From Subdoligranulum sp. (GTDB lineage: Bacteria; Bacillota; Clostridia; Oscillospirales; Ruminococcaceae), in the NCBI GenBank assembly GCA_014799685.1, contig JAAVHN010000026.1, positions 107,246-153,674 on the forward strand: 46,429 nt of DNA, given 5' to 3'. The notes under the pieces were generated by a model. The model did not search any database and was not told where the DNA came from. It saw only the letters and a program-made list of their open reading frames with translations. Positions 23,989 through 33,883 of the stretch are shown here, piece after piece (positions within the stretch are counted from its first letter, which is position 1; every line of letters begins with the position of its first letter). Position numbers and translations under genes: made by a program.

Positions 23989-26445
23989 ATGTCAGAACGG
24001 GTAAAAATTATTCTGGATAAAAATTCTGATATTCTGCGCCTGCCGGCCATTGCGCTGCGCGGGCTGGTGGTTTTTCCGGGCAATGTGATCCACTTTGAGG
24101 TGGGACGCAAAAAATCCGTTGCGGCCATCGAATGGGCCATGAACAACAACAACGCGGTTTTCCTGACGGCACAAAAGGATATGGAAGTGGAGGAGCCGGG
24201 CTTTAAGAGCCTGAATTCTTATGGCGTCGTCGCCGAGATCAAGCAGGTGCTGCGCGTTGCGGATGATCTGGTGAAGGTTTTGGTGGAGGGAAAATACCGC
24301 GCCAAAATGCTGACGCTGGATTCCAGCGGACGCTTTTTGCTCGCGGCCACCAAGGCGGCTCCGCTGCGCGGCGGAAAAACTGCCGATGCCGCCCACGTAG
24401 AGGCGCTGGTGCGCAGCGTAAAAGAGGCGTTTGAGGAATATCTCTCTTTGAATCCGCGCATTTCCAAGGACGTTGTCTACACCATCCTGACGAGTGATAA
24501 CGCGGCGATGCTGTGCGACTATATTCCGGCCAATCTGCTGCTGAAATATGCCGAAAAACAGGAGCTGCTGAACGAGGGCACCATCGTCACGCGTCTGGAA
24601 AAGCTGCTGGAGGTGCTGCACCGCGAGGCGCGCATCCTGCATATCGAAAGGGACATTCAAAGCAAGGTCAGCGAGCAGATGGAACGCAACCAGCGCAACT
24701 ACTATCTGCGCGAGCAAATGCGCGCCATCTCCGACGAGCTGGATGACGGCGACGACACCCGTGAGGAAGCGGAGGAATACCGCGAGCGCATCGAGGCGCT
24801 GCCCCTGCCGGAAGAGGCGCGCGAAAAGCTGCTGAAGGAGACCGACCGCTTGTACCGGATGCAGGGCAGCTCGCAGGAGGCGACGGTGATCCGCACCTAT
24901 CTGGACACCTGTCTGGATTTGCCGTGGGAGACGAAAACCCAGGATATTCTGGACGTGAAGCGGGCGGCCGCGCAGCTGGATAAGGAGCACTACGGCCTGA
25001 AAAAGGTGAAGGAGCGCATCCTTGAAATTTTGGCCGTGCGCAAGCTGGCGCCGGAGGTAAAGGGGCAGATCATCTGCCTCGTGGGCCCTCCGGGCGTGGG
25101 CAAAACGTCGATCGCACGCTCTATTGCAGAGTGCCTTGGCCGCCGGTATGCCCGGATGTCGCTGGGCGGCGTGCGCGATGAAGCCGAGATCCGCGGCCAC
25201 CGCCGCACCTATATCGGTGCGATGCCGGGCAAGATCATCAGCGCCATCCTCACCGCGAAAAGCGCGAATCCGCTGCTGCTGCTGGACGAGGTGGATAAAC
25301 TGGCCAGCGATTTCCGGGGCGACCCCGCCGCTGCGCTGCTGGAAGCGCTGGACCCCGAGCAGAACCTCGCGTTTAAAGATCACTATCTGGACATTCCGTT
25401 CGATCTGAGCGATGTGCTGTTCATCACCACGGCCAACACGACGGATACGATCCCGCGACCGCTTCTTGACCGTATGGATGTGATCGAGCTTTCCAGCTAT
25501 ACGCGCGTGGAAAAATTCGAGATTGCAAAGCGCCACCTGCTGCCAAAGCAGCTTGCGGCTACCGGCCTGAAGGGGCGCGTGCGCGTAGGCAATTCCGCGC
25601 TGTACGGAATGATCGACGGCTATACGCAGGAGGCCGGCGTGCGCAATCTGGAACGCACGATCACGGAGCTTCTGCGCAAATGCGCAAAGCGCATTGCGGC
25701 GGGCGATGTGGAGAAACTGTCCGTCAGCGAAAAGCAGTTAGAGGGGATCCTTGGCCCGAAGCGTGTGAAGCCGGCATTCCTCAGCCGCAAAAATTCCGTG
25801 GGTATTGCAAACGGCCTTGCGTGGACCAGCATTGGCGGCGAGATCCTGCCCATTGAGGTGCAGATCGTGCCGAAGGGCTCCGGCCATCTGGAGCTCACCG
25901 GTTCGCTGGGCGAGGTGATGAAGGAGAGCGCAAAGCTTGCCATCACCTATGCCAAGGTGCACGCCGATTCCTACGGGTACGACCCGGCCATTTTCAAGGA
26001 GATTGATATCCACATCCACGCACCCGAGGGAGCGATTCCGAAGGACGGCCCCTCGGCCGGCGTCACCCTGACGACAGCGCTGATCTCCTGCCTTTCGGGG
26101 CGCCCGGTGCGCTGCGATATCGCGATGACGGGCGAAATTGCCCTGCACGGGCAGGTGCTGCCCATCGGCGGCTTGAAAGAAAAGAGCATGGCGGCTTACC
26201 GTGAGGGGATGAAGCTGGTGTTGATCCCGAAGGCGAATGTGCCGGATCTGTACGAGGTGGACGACGCCGTAAAGGAAGGCCTGACGTTCCGGCCCGTCAC
26301 CTCACTGGAGGAAGTGCTGCGCGCCGCGCTGCTGCCGGCCCCGAAAAAGCTGAAGACGGAAAAGACGCCGCCGCACGAGGAAGACCGTACCGCGCAGACG
26401 CCGCCGCCGGAAAAAGCGGATTCTGTGATCGGGATTCGGCAGTAA
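23989..26445 (+). CDS. lon: ATP-dependent protease Lon
   Basis: A homo-oligomeric AAA+ serine protease that degrades damaged and regulatory proteins. Domains in order: N-terminal substrate-binding domain (about 1-200, [15 protein letters not shown]), helical linker, AAA+ module with Walker [10 protein letters not shown] (K372), and protease domain with the Ser-Lys dyad S689 (DGPSAG) and K732 (GGLKEK). Length 818 is normal. ATG 23989 follows GAGGGAGGGAGC; earlier in-frame starts lie in the inverted-repeat element and add 80 residues without family similarity. Confidence 0.97.
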   Translation: MSERVKIILDKNSDILRLPAIALRGLVVFPGNVIHFEVGRKKSVAAIEWAMNNNNAVFLTAQKDMEVEEPGFKSLNSYGVVAEIKQVLRVADDLVKVLVEGKYRAKMLTLDSSGRFLLAATKAAPLRGGKTADAAHVEALVRSVKEAFEEYLSLNPRISKDVVYTILTSDNAAMLCDYIPANLLLKYAEKQELLNEGTIVTRLEKLLEVLHREARILHIERDIQSKVSEQMERNQRNYYLREQMRAISDELDDGDDTREEAEEYRERIEALPLPEEAREKLLKETDRLYRMQGSSQEATVIRTYLDTCLDLPWETKTQDILDVKRAAAQLDKEHYGLKKVKERILEILAVRKLAPEVKGQIICLVGPPGVGKTSIARSIAECLGRRYARMSLGGVRDEAEIRGHRRTYIGAMPGKIISAILTAKSANPLLLLDEVDKLASDFRGDPAAALLEALDPEQNLAFKDHYLDIPFDLSDVLFITTANTTDTIPRPLLDRMDVIELSSYTRVEKFEIAKRHLLPKQLAATGLKGRVRVGNSALYGMIDGYTQEAGVRNLERTITELLRKCAKRIAAGDVEKLSVSEKQLEGILGPKRVKPAFLSRKNSVGIANGLAWTSIGGEILPIEVQIVPKGSGHLELTGSLGEVMKESAKLAITYAKVHADSYGYDPAIFKEIDIHIHAPEGAIPKDGPSAGVTLTTALISCLSGRPVRCDIAMTGEIALHGQVLPIGGLKEKSMAAYREGMKLVLIPKANVPDLYEVDDAVKEGLTFRPVTSLEEVLRAALLPAPKKLKTEKTPPHEEDRTAQTPPPEKADSVIGIRQ

Positions 26446-26473
26446 TTTTGGAAAGATTCTGAATTTGTTTCAG

Positions 26474-26509
26474 GCGGATCGGCCACAAAAGGAAGTGTGA
26501 CCGGTCCGC
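26474..26509 (+). other. Intercistronic hairpin between lon and engB
   Basis: GCGGATCGG (26474-26482) pairs with CCGGTCCGC (26501-26509) with one G-U pair, and CACA/TGTG continue the stem inside. No T-run follows, so it is more likely an mRNA processing or stability element than a terminator. Confidence 0.4.
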
Positions 26510-26537
26510 TGTGAAAGTATGGGAAAGGAGGCTGTCT

Positions 26538-27128
26538 ATGAACATTGCCAAAGCAGAATTTTTTGCGTCCTATGGGCTCTCTTCACAGCTTCCGGAGCAG
26601 GACCGCATGGAGGTCGTTTTTTCCGGCCGCTCCAATGTGGGCAAATCCTCGCTCATCAACAAGCTGTGCAACCGCAAAAGCCTTGCGCGCGTCAGCAGTA
26701 CGCCGGGCAAAACAGCCACCATCAATTTTTATACGGTCGATCCGATCTACCTTGTCGATCTTCCAGGCTATGGCTATGCGAAAGCGGCAAGGGGAGAGCG
26801 TCAGCGGTGGGATCGGCTGATCAACCATTATTTCGAGCGCCGTGAAACACAGCAGATCCTGCTGATGCAGCTTTTGGACTGCCGGCACGCGCCCAGCGCC
26901 GACGATCGGATGATGCTGGAATATTTGGCGCACTACCGTATCCCGTTTCTCGCGCTGCTGACCAAAGCCGATAAAATCAAAAAAAGCCAGTACGCGCAAA
27001 CTACAGCGCAATTCACCGAAATATGCGCAGGATATGGCTGTAAAGGCGTTTTGCTGACCAGCTCCGAGACAGGCTATGGCATCCCGGAGCTGCGCGATCA
27101 GATTGATCAATTTGCTTCGGAGGGATAA
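26538..27128 (+). CDS. engB: Ribosome biogenesis GTP-binding protein YsxC/EngB
   Basis: An essential small GTPase of 50S assembly. G1 is GRSNVGKSSLINKL, the G2 region follows the SSTPGKTATINFY block, G3 is LVDLPGYGYAKA, and G4 is LLTKADKIKKS. The 196-residue length is typical. ATG 26538 is preceded by AAAGGAGG (26524-26531). The lon-engB order is conserved in Firmicutes. Confidence 0.97.
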   Translation: MNIAKAEFFASYGLSSQLPEQDRMEVVFSGRSNVGKSSLINKLCNRKSLARVSSTPGKTATINFYTVDPIYLVDLPGYGYAKAARGERQRWDRLINHYFERRETQQILLMQLLDCRHAPSADDRMMLEYLAHYRIPFLALLTKADKIKKSQYAQTTAQFTEICAGYGCKGVLLTSSETGYGIPELRDQIDQFASEG

Positions 27129-27130
27129 CA

Positions 27131-28429
27131 ATGGGAGAGACTACTGTGACAAGTGTGAATGAGCACGGCCACCTGTCGATCGGCGGTGCGGACACCGTGG
27201 CGCTTGCGGCCAAATACGGCACGCCGCTCTATGTTATGGACGAGGACGCGATCCGCACGAACTGCCGGGCCTTAAAGAATTCATTGGACCGGCACTATGC
27301 GCAGCATGGCCTGGTGCTGTATGCCAGCAAGGCGTTTTGCTGCAAGCGCATGTATCGGATCATCGAGGAAGAAGGGCTCGGCGCGGATGTTGTATCCGGA
27401 GGCGAGCTGTATACCGCGCTCGAAGCCGGTTTTCCAGCCCAAAAGATCTATTTCCACGGAAATAACAAAACAGCGGATGAATTATCGATGGCGCTCGAGG
27501 CGGGCGTAGGCCGTATCGTGGTAGACAACATTGCGGAGCTGGAGCTTCTGAGCGCGCTGGCGGTGGCCGCCGGAAAAACAGCGGATATCCTCTTTCGCAT
27601 CAAGCCCGGCATCGACGCGCACACGCACAATTTTGTGCGCACCGGGCAGATCGATTCCAAATTCGGGTTTGCGCTTGAGACGGGCGAGGCGCTCGAAGCA
27701 GTCCAAAAGGCGCTGACGATGCAGGGCATCCGTTTCGCAGGCGTGCACTGCCACATCGGATCGCAGATATTCGAGATCGATCCGTTCGTCCATGCTGCCG
27801 AGGTGATGCTCGGGTTTATCCAAAAGGTGCGCGAAACCTGCGGCTATACGATCGGCGAGCTGAATCTCGGCGGCGGCTTTGGCATCCGCTATGTGCAGGA
27901 GGACGATCCCAAGGCGCTGGAAAGCTATATGGAGGCCGTCTCCAAAACGGTTTTGGATTTCTGCCGCGAAAAGGAGCTGCCGGTGCCGTTTATCTGCATC
28001 GAACCAGGCCGATCCATCGTAGGCGATACGGGCGTTACGCTGTATACCGTCGGCGGTGTGAAGACCATACCGGGCTGCCGTACATACGTTTCCATCGACG
28101 GCGGTATGACGGACAACCCGCGCTATGCGCTGTACCAATCTTCCTACGAGGCGATCATTGCAAACAAAGCTGCACAGCAAAAAGACTTTACAGCCACGAT
28201 CGCGGGCCGCTGCTGTGAAAGCGGCGATCTGATTCAGGAGCATACGCAGATCCAAACGCCCGCCGTGGGGGATATTCTGGCGGTGCTTTCTACGGGAGCC
28301 TACAATTATTCGATGGCGTCCAACTACAATCGCGTGCCCCGTCCGCCTGTCGTGATGGTGCGCGGGGGAACGGACAGCCTTGCCGTGCGGCGCGAGACCT
28401 ATGCGGATCTTGTGCGCAATGATGTATAA
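27131..28429 (+). CDS. lysA: Diaminopimelate decarboxylase
   Basis: A PLP-dependent enzyme making L-lysine from meso-diaminopimelate. The barrel lysine is in LYASKAFCC (K67). The family motifs VHCHIGSQI, LNLGGGFGIRY, EPGRSIVG and CCESGDLI are all present. Length 432 is normal. ATG 27131 follows the engB TAA by two bases, with GGAGGG overlapping the end of engB. No other lysine biosynthesis gene is nearby. Confidence 0.97.
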   Translation: MGETTVTSVNEHGHLSIGGADTVALAAKYGTPLYVMDEDAIRTNCRALKNSLDRHYAQHGLVLYASKAFCCKRMYRIIEEEGLGADVVSGGELYTALEAGFPAQKIYFHGNNKTADELSMALEAGVGRIVVDNIAELELLSALAVAAGKTADILFRIKPGIDAHTHNFVRTGQIDSKFGFALETGEALEAVQKALTMQGIRFAGVHCHIGSQIFEIDPFVHAAEVMLGFIQKVRETCGYTIGELNLGGGFGIRYVQEDDPKALESYMEAVSKTVLDFCREKELPVPFICIEPGRSIVGDTGVTLYTVGGVKTIPGCRTYVSIDGGMTDNPRYALYQSSYEAIIANKAAQQKDFTATIAGRCCESGDLIQEHTQIQTPAVGDILAVLSTGAYNYSMASNYNRVPRPPVVMVRGGTDSLAVRRETYADLVRNDV

Positions 28430-29196
28430 TGGCATACGAGGCATTTGCAGGCGTCTATGATGCGCTGAATGAAGATGCGGATTACGACGCGCTGTTCCGT
28501 TATGTGCGCAGCGTTTTGCAGGCGCACGGCGTAGCAGATGGCATTGTCGCCGACCTTGGCTGCGGAACGGGGGAACTGACGCTCCGGCTGGCCGGGTGCG
28601 GCTATGACATGATCGGCGTGGATGTCTCCTCCGAGATGCTCAGCATTCTGCGCGAAAAGGCGTGGGAGCTGCAGCAAAACGGCATCCTGCTGCTCTGTCA
28701 GAATATCGCAGCGCTCGATTTGTACGGCACAGTGCGCGCCGCGGTTTCCACATTTGATACACTGAACCATATCGGCCCTTTGCCGCAGCTGCGGCAGGCA
28801 TTGCGCCGTGCCGCGCTTTTTATCGAGCCGGGCGGTGTATTCCTGTTCGATCTGAATACGCCGTATAAGCACGAGGTGCTTTTGGCGGATCATGTGTATG
28901 AGATCGAGGCGGACGACGCCTATTGCATCTGGCGCAACCGGTACGACGCCGCGGCGGGCTGCACGCATATTTCCATCGAGATCAGTTATCCCGACCTTGC
29001 GGAGCGGGATGAGGAATGCTTTGACGAATATTTTTATACCCTGCCGGAGATAACAGCCGCCTGCAGGGATGCCGGCCTGCGCATCGAACAGGTGGTGGAC
29101 GGCGAGGATTTCCGCGCGCTGCGGCCGGACAGCGCACGCTTCTTTGTCACGGCGGTAAAGGAAACAACGGAGGAAGAAAAACCATGTCAAGATTGA
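28429..29196 (+). CDS. Class I SAM-dependent methyltransferase
   Basis: A 255-residue cytoplasmic methyltransferase. The SAM site is DLGCGTGELTLRLA followed by VDVSSEML, and the N-terminus YEAFAGVYDALNEDADYD is typical of a common Firmicute group. Methyl acceptor unknown. ATG 28429 shares its A with the lysA stop (TAATG). Its end overlaps hslO by 13 bases, so the lysA-methyltransferase-hslO unit is tightly coupled. Confidence 0.88.
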   Translation: MAYEAFAGVYDALNEDADYDALFRYVRSVLQAHGVADGIVADLGCGTGELTLRLAGCGYDMIGVDVSSEMLSILREKAWELQQNGILLLCQNIAALDLYGTVRAAVSTFDTLNHIGPLPQLRQALRRAALFIEPGGVFLFDLNTPYKHEVLLADHVYEIEADDAYCIWRNRYDAAAGCTHISIEISYPDLAERDEECFDEYFYTLPEITAACRDAGLRIEQVVDGEDFRALRPDSARFFVTAVKETTEEEKPCQD

Positions 29197-30065
29197 TCCG
29201 CGCCATATCGGAAAACGGCGGTGTGATATTTTACGCACTTGATTCCACAGAAATCGTACGGGAGGCGGAGCGCATCCACAAGACGAGCGCCGTCACCACG
29301 GCGGCGCTGGGTCGCCTGCTGACGGCGGCTTCGATGATGGGCGTGATGCTCAAAAGCAGCGACCATTCGCTGACGCTGCGCGTGAAGGGCGGCGGACCGG
29401 CCGGAACAGTGCTGGCCGTATCGGACGGACAGGGGAACGTGCGCGGCTATGTGGAACAGCCCATTGTGGAGCTCGCGCCCCGCGCGGACGGAAAGCTGGA
29501 TGTCGGCGGCGCCGTGGGCAAAGACGGCACACTGAGCGTCGTGAAAGACCTTGGCATGAAGGAACCCTATGTGGGGCAGGTGCCGCTTGTAAGCGGCGAG
29601 ATTGCCGAGGACATCACCGCCTATTATGCCGTGAGTGAACAGACGCCCACTGTGTGCGCCCTGGGCGTTTTGGTGGACCGGGATCTCTCTGTGATGACCG
29701 CGGGCGGCTATCTGATCCAGTTGCTGCCGGGCGCGCTGGAATCCGAGATCGCGCAGTTGGAACAAAATATTGCCGCGATGCCCTCCGTCACCCGGCTGCT
29801 GCGCGACGGCGCTGCGCTGGAGCAGATTATGGAGCGCGCACTGGATGGTTTTTCACCCAATATTCTGGACGAGCGCGAGGTGTGCTACCGCTGTGACTGC
29901 AGCCAGGACCGCGTGGAACGGGCGCTGCTTTCTCTGGGCCGGCAGGAGTTACAGGAAATGGCGCAGGAGGAAAAGCCCATCGAGGTGTGCTGCCACTTCT
30001 GCGACAAAAAATATCAGGTGGATGCCGCAGCGCTGCTGGCAAAGTTAGACGCGATACATCCGTAA
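29184..30065 (+). CDS. hslO: Redox-regulated chaperone Hsp33
   Basis: Hsp33 is a cytoplasmic holdase activated when oxidation releases zinc from its C-terminal cysteines. The four ligands are visible as C237-x-C239 (YRCDCS) and C270-x-x-C273 (CHFC). The N-terminal domain contains the family blocks around VKGGGPAGTVLAVSDG and GYVEQP. Length 293 is normal. ATG 29184 lies inside the end of the methyltransferase gene, with GGAGGAAG upstream. Confidence 0.95.
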   Translation: MSRLIRAISENGGVIFYALDSTEIVREAERIHKTSAVTTAALGRLLTAASMMGVMLKSSDHSLTLRVKGGGPAGTVLAVSDGQGNVRGYVEQPIVELAPRADGKLDVGGAVGKDGTLSVVKDLGMKEPYVGQVPLVSGEIAEDITAYYAVSEQTPTVCALGVLVDRDLSVMTAGGYLIQLLPGALESEIAQLEQNIAAMPSVTRLLRDGAALEQIMERALDGFSPNILDEREVCYRCDCSQDRVERALLSLGRQELQEMAQEEKPIEVCCHFCDKKYQVDAAALLAKLDAIHP

Positions 30066-30116
30066 AATTTACACTGCATGGCCCCCGGTGTCTGTGCGGC
30101 AATGTTGTAATATGGC

Positions 30117-30144
30117 TTGCATTTTGTGGGATGCCTTATAGGAT
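30117..30144 (+). promoter_or_regulatory. Possible radA promoter
   Basis: TTGCAT (30117-30122), 16 bases, TAGGAT (30139-30144). The -10 is weak. A hairpin GCAGATC (30222-30228)/GATCTGC (30238-30244) sits directly before the radA RBS in the same 199-base gap. Confidence 0.3.
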
Positions 30145-30264
30145 ATCGCTTATCATTGTATAACGCACCTGAGCGGCCGGCCGTGAAATGGATCTTTGAA
30201 TATATAGAACAACAGCTTCCCGCAGATCCGGGCAGCAGATCTGCGCAAAGGAGGGCGTTTGCCG

Positions 30265-31647
30265 ATGCCAAGAGAAAAAACGAAAACAGTCTATGTCTGC
30301 AGCTCGTGCGGAGAGACAAGCCCCCGCTGGCTGGGGCGGTGCCCCTCCTGCGGCGAGTGGAACACCATGACGGAGGACGTCGTCCGCGAGACAAAGAGCA
30401 GGGGATTTTCCGCGCCGTCTGCATCCTCCAGCGGGGTGCGCATCACCGCAAGCAGGCTGAAGGATATCAGCACCACGGAGGAAAAGAGCCGCATCGTCAC
30501 CGGAATCAGCGAGTTGGATCGCGTGCTGGGCGGCGGGATCGTGCTGGGCAGCGTCGTTCTTTTGGGCGGCGAACCTGGCGCCGGCAAATCGACGCTTTTG
30601 CTGCAGCTGTGCGGCGCGATTTCCCGACAGGTGGATGTGCTGTATATCACCGGCGAGGAGTCCACCCGCCAGATCAAGCTGCGCGCGGTGCGCCTGAACG
30701 TAGACGAAGAAAATATTATGCTCGCGGCCGAGACGGATATCGGCGCGATCTGCGATTTGATCGAGCAGACAAAGCCCGGCCTTGTTGTGATCGATTCGAT
30801 CCAAACGATGAACTGCGCCGAGATCTCATCCTCCACCGGCAGTGTCTCGCAGGTGAAGGAGTGCGCGGCACGGCTTTTGATCGTGGCGAAAACATGGGAG
30901 ATCCCCACGTTCATTGTCGGGCATGTCAACAAGGACGGCGCGATCGCCGGCCCGAAGGTGATGGAGCATATCGTGGATACGGTGCTCTATTTTGAGGGCG
31001 ATAAAATGCTGCCGTACCGCGTGCTGCGCGCGGCAAAAAACCGTTACGGCAGTACGAACGAGATCGGGATGTTCGATATGACGGGCAGCGGGCTGAAGGT
31101 GATCGAGAATCCCTCCCAGCTGCTTTTGGAAGGCCGTCCCATCGGTGTGAGCGGGAACTGTGTTGCCTGTACGATGGAGGGCACACGGCCGATTTTATCG
31201 GAAATTCAGGCGCTTGTGACGAAAACCAGCTTCGGCACCCCGCGCCGCGCTTCTTCCGGCTTTGATTTCAACCGCACCAACCTGCTGCTGGCCGTACTGG
31301 AAAAGCGCGCGGGCTATTTCCTCGGAAATCTGGATGTCTATATCAATATTGTCGGCGGACTGCGGCTGGATGAGACCGCGTGCGATCTTTCGGTGTGTCT
31401 GGCGGTGGTTTCCAGCCTGATGGACAAACCCGTGCCGGACGATCTGATTGCCATCGGCGAAGTGGGCCTTGGCGGCGAGGTGCGCAGCGTCACGAATTTG
31501 GAATACCGCTTAAAAGAGGCCATGCGCATGGGATTTGTGCGCGCCGTGATTCCGAAGCACAGTCTGAATCAATTGGATCCCAAGGAATTCGACCGCATGG
31601 AGCTGCTTGGCGTTTCGTATGTGCGGCAGGCGATCGGGCTGCTATAG
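30265..31647 (+). CDS. radA: DNA repair protein RadA
   Basis: A RecA-like branch-migration ATPase used in recombination. The N-terminal zinc finger uses C12, C15, C26 and C29. Walker A is GGEPGAGKSTLLLQ; the RadA signature KNRYGSTNEIG is present, and the C-terminal third is the Lon-like domain (NIVGGLRLDE). Length 460 is normal. ATG 30265 lies ten bases after AAAGGAGG (30247-30254); TTG 30259 is too close to it. A terminator follows. Confidence 0.96.
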   Translation: MPREKTKTVYVCSSCGETSPRWLGRCPSCGEWNTMTEDVVRETKSRGFSAPSASSSGVRITASRLKDISTTEEKSRIVTGISELDRVLGGGIVLGSVVLLGGEPGAGKSTLLLQLCGAISRQVDVLYITGEESTRQIKLRAVRLNVDEENIMLAAETDIGAICDLIEQTKPGLVVIDSIQTMNCAEISSSTGSVSQVKECAARLLIVAKTWEIPTFIVGHVNKDGAIAGPKVMEHIVDTVLYFEGDKMLPYRVLRAAKNRYGSTNEIGMFDMTGSGLKVIENPSQLLLEGRPIGVSGNCVACTMEGTRPILSEIQALVTKTSFGTPRRASSGFDFNRTNLLLAVLEKRAGYFLGNLDVYINIVGGLRLDETACDLSVCLAVVSSLMDKPVPDDLIAIGEVGLGGEVRSVTNLEYRLKEAMRMGFVRAVIPKHSLNQLDPKEFDRMELLGVSYVRQAIGLL

Positions 31648-31667
31648 TATTGAACTTGATAAAGGAA

Positions 31668-31705
31668 CCGCCGCCTGCTGAATCAAAAGCAGGCGGCGGG
31701 CTTTT
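31668..31705 (+). terminator. Intrinsic terminator after radA
   Basis: CCGCCGCCTGC (31668-31678) pairs perfectly with GCAGGCGGCGG (31689-31699) around a 10-base loop, then GCTTTTG. It stands between radA and a convergent gene. Confidence 0.88.
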
Positions 31706-31729
31706 GCTTGATTTGCTGCTGCATGCCGG

Positions 31730-32575
31730 TCACAAATCGACACAACGGCACTCATACATGCTGACACAGCGGAATCCAACTTGCAATGCGTCCGATTGGC
31801 TCTCATCCCCGTTAAAGAAAACCATATGTTTGACATGATTACGCTTTGCTTCGTTCAGAGCCTTTGTCACGAGCAGTCTATACACACCGGCGTCATAGCC
31901 GTTGGAAAAATCGATGCCGAATATTTCGGACAAATCCGGATTGTTTGTAAAATATATCGCACCTGCGGTGACTTTGTCCCGCTGGTACAGAAAGATTTTC
32001 CAGTTGTCAATATCCGCGAGCAAACGGTCCACATTCCAATACATGTCTGTTTCCTGGGAATGGAGTTCACGAAACAGTCCATAATTCTCCCGCGTAACGG
32101 GGACGATGTCCGGGCAGTCCGGAGCAGGCTCATACTCCGCGAGATTGATCACATCGTTATAGCTCTCCTCAATGCAAGGATAGCCGCCGGCGGTGAGGGC
32201 CGCCACCGCTTCGATATTCTCTTTTGGAAATCCCAGATAGAGCTTACTTCCCGGAAAGCGCTTTCGCGCGAAAGCGATAAACTCCTGAATGGCCTCGCCC
32301 ATACCATCCGAGACACAAAACGAACAGGTGTCGAGATATTGGTCTTCCGGGAGAAAGTAATAATGAATCCAGCCGCAGACATAGCCGTTCCGCTCATAAA
32401 GCAGGATATCCTCGTTTTCTCTAATGAACGCGGTACGGGCCCGTTTCATAAAATCATCCTTTGTCTTGATGCCGTCCGCATATGTGGGATAGCCCGAACT
32501 GGTCAGATCCATCGCGAGGGCGTACGCCTGCTCCGCATATTTTTCAAAATCAGGCTCTTTGAGTTGTGTCAGCAT
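31730..32575 (-). CDS. GNAT-like acetyltransferase
   Basis: A 281-residue protein with two GNAT-like halves. The N-terminal half has an acidic and aromatic strand pattern (LLYERNGYVCGWIHYY). The C-terminal half ends with VTAGAIYFTNN and YRLLVTKALNEAK, then MVFFN and LQVGFRCVSMYEC, as in acetyltransferase folds. The acetyl-CoA loop is not of classical RxxGxG form, so activity is uncertain. ATG 32575 has AAGGAG upstream. The gene is convergent with radA and has no close partner. Confidence 0.65.
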   Translation of the reverse strand: MLTQLKEPDFEKYAEQAYALAMDLTSSGYPTYADGIKTKDDFMKRARTAFIRENEDILLYERNGYVCGWIHYYFLPEDQYLDTCSFCVSDGMGEAIQEFIAFARKRFPGSKLYLGFPKENIEAVAALTAGGYPCIEESYNDVINLAEYEPAPDCPDIVPVTRENYGLFRELHSQETDMYWNVDRLLADIDNWKIFLYQRDKVTAGAIYFTNNPDLSEIFGIDFSNGYDAGVYRLLVTKALNEAKRNHVKHMVFFNGDESQSDALQVGFRCVSMYECRCVDL

Positions 32576-32645
32576 AAGCTTATCTCCTTGATACTTTTTT
32601 TGCGGGGTGAAAAGCTATGAATATAAGGGATCTTTTGAAGCAAGG

Positions 32646-32981
32646 TCATCCACGGAAGACAGCCTGAACCAGAAACATATAAAGAACGGTTCCTCCGCCG
32701 ATGCTGAGCAGGGTATTCCTTTTCCATTTGTGCAGCAGAATGATAAAACAGATCGCGATCGCTTCCGGCAGACCATGCAGGGAGGTGAACAGCGCGTCCT
32801 TCAAACAGTAAACAACCAGAAGGCCGATCACCGCATAGGGAAGCACTGTGCCAAGATATGTGACAAACCGCGGCGGCGTTTTGCCCTCGGGGAAGATCAA
32901 AAAGGGGAGAAAGCGCGTTGTCATGGTGCCCAGTACCACGGCCAGAATCGTGATCACACTTTGCGCGGTCGTCATGGTCAT
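32646..32981 (-). CDS. azlD: AzlD family transporter subunit
   Basis: A 111-residue membrane protein with three or four hydrophobic segments. The family pattern is recognisable at [20 protein letters not shown] near the N-terminus and a P/G-rich turn ([20 protein letters not shown]). AzlD works with AzlC to export branched-chain amino acids or related compounds. Its start (GTG/ATG near 32981) overlaps the azlC stop by four bases. Confidence 0.9.
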   Translation of the reverse strand: MTMTTAQSVITILAVVLGTMTTRFLPFLIFPEGKTPPRFVTYLGTVLPYAVIGLLVVYCLKDALFTSLHGLPEAIAICFIILLHKWKRNTLLSIGGGTVLYMFLVQAVFRG

Positions 32982-33670
32982 TTTTTGTTCCCCCTTTCCA
33001 GCCTGCTTTTACCCAGCAGGAAGCACAGAATGATCAAAGCCATCGCGGGTATGATAAAGCCGCCGCTGCCGAAAACCAGCAGACACAGCAGGGAACAGGC
33101 AAGGCCGATGAGGGCCGGGCGGTGGTCTTTCGATTCTTCCCACTGGTTCAAAAACATCACGACAAACAGCGCCGTCATCACAAACTCAATGCCCGTGGTA
33201 TCAAAGCGCAGCACAGAACCCAGCAGCGCGCCCAACGTCGTTCCCGCCACCCAGTAGCATTGATTGAGCAGCGTGACAAAAAACATGAACCATCCTTTGT
33301 CCACGTCGGGCGGCGGCGTCACGGAGCAGTTGATCGTAAAGGATTCATCGCACATGCCATAGATCAGATAAAACTTTTTGCGGCCGGTATTTTTATACTT
33401 TTCCAGCATGGAGATCCCATAAAACAGATGCCTCGCATTTACCATCAGCGTCAGAAAAAAGGCGTAGACAGGCTGGAATGCGGATAACAGCAGATTCACC
33501 GTCACAAATTCCATCGAGCCCGCATAGATAAACATGCTCATCAAAACAGGGTAGGGCAGGGCAAACCCCTTGCTTCGCATCAAAAAACCATAGGACGCCC
33601 CCATAAAGAGAAAGCCGACGCAGATCGGCAGCGTATGGGGCAGAGCCGCCCGAAACGCTTTTGTTTTCAA
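32978..33670 (-). CDS. azlC: AzlC family transporter permease
   Basis: A 230-residue permease with about six membrane segments; the [20 protein letters not shown] start and the [10 protein letters not shown] motif are typical of AzlC. The annotated start is TTG 33670, preceded by AGGGAG at the right distance; the frame is open to 33778, but that part is promoter and leader. A misleading out-of-frame ATG lies just upstream (33675-33673). The 5' leader carries two stem-loops. Substrate is inferred from the family. Confidence 0.9.
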   Translation of the reverse strand: MKTKAFRAALPHTLPICVGFLFMGASYGFLMRSKGFALPYPVLMSMFIYAGSMEFVTVNLLLSAFQPVYAFFLTLMVNARHLFYGISMLEKYKNTGRKKFYLIYGMCDESFTINCSVTPPPDVDKGWFMFFVTLLNQCYWVAGTTLGALLGSVLRFDTTGIEFVMTALFVVMFLNQWEESKDHRPALIGLACSLLCLLVFGSGGFIIPAMALIILCFLLGKSRLERGNKK

Positions 33671-33691
33671 GATCCATCGCTCCCTTTGTGC

Positions 33692-33735
33692 GCGCTTTGC
33701 CATACAGCAAAGCGCCGGGTGATGTCTCACCCGGC
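33692..33735 (-). promoter_or_regulatory. Two overlapping hairpins in the azlCD leader
   Basis: Hairpin A: GCCGGGTGA (33714-33722) with TCACCCGGC (33727-33735), loop of four. Hairpin B: GCGCTTTGC (33692-33700) with GCAAAGCGC (33707-33715), loop of six. Both stems are perfect 9 bp and share two bases at 33714-33715. They lie between promoter and RBS. Confidence 0.55.
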
Positions 33736-33749
33736 AGTATTTCCTATTT

Positions 33750-33778
33750 AGTTTATATTTTTTATTTGATATTGTCAA
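33750..33778 (-). promoter_or_regulatory. sigma-A promoter of azlCD
   Basis: Minus strand: TTGACA (33778-33773), 17 bases, TAAACT (33755-33750), in AT-rich sequence. Confidence 0.65.
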
Positions 33779-33883
33779 GTATTGTCACAAATGCGAAAAT
33801 CGGATTTTGAAAACGTAACAGAGCCTTTCGATTCCTTTCATAGCGGGCTTAAGTCCGCATCTTCGGCCATGGAGCGAGCAGCT

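Noticed and set aside
23992..25536. 514-codon open frame on the minus strand
   Set aside because: It lies wholly antisense to lon, which has complete domains and catalytic residues; long antisense frames are expected in GC-rich genes. The same applies to minus-strand frames at 1807-3174, 5779-6516, 20586-21566 and 36335-37579.
33393..33675. Frame starting at an ATG close to the azlC RBS (MDLENKS...)
   Set aside because: It is out of frame with azlC, lacks membrane segments or homology and overlaps azlC entirely; TTG 33670 gives the proper AzlC start.
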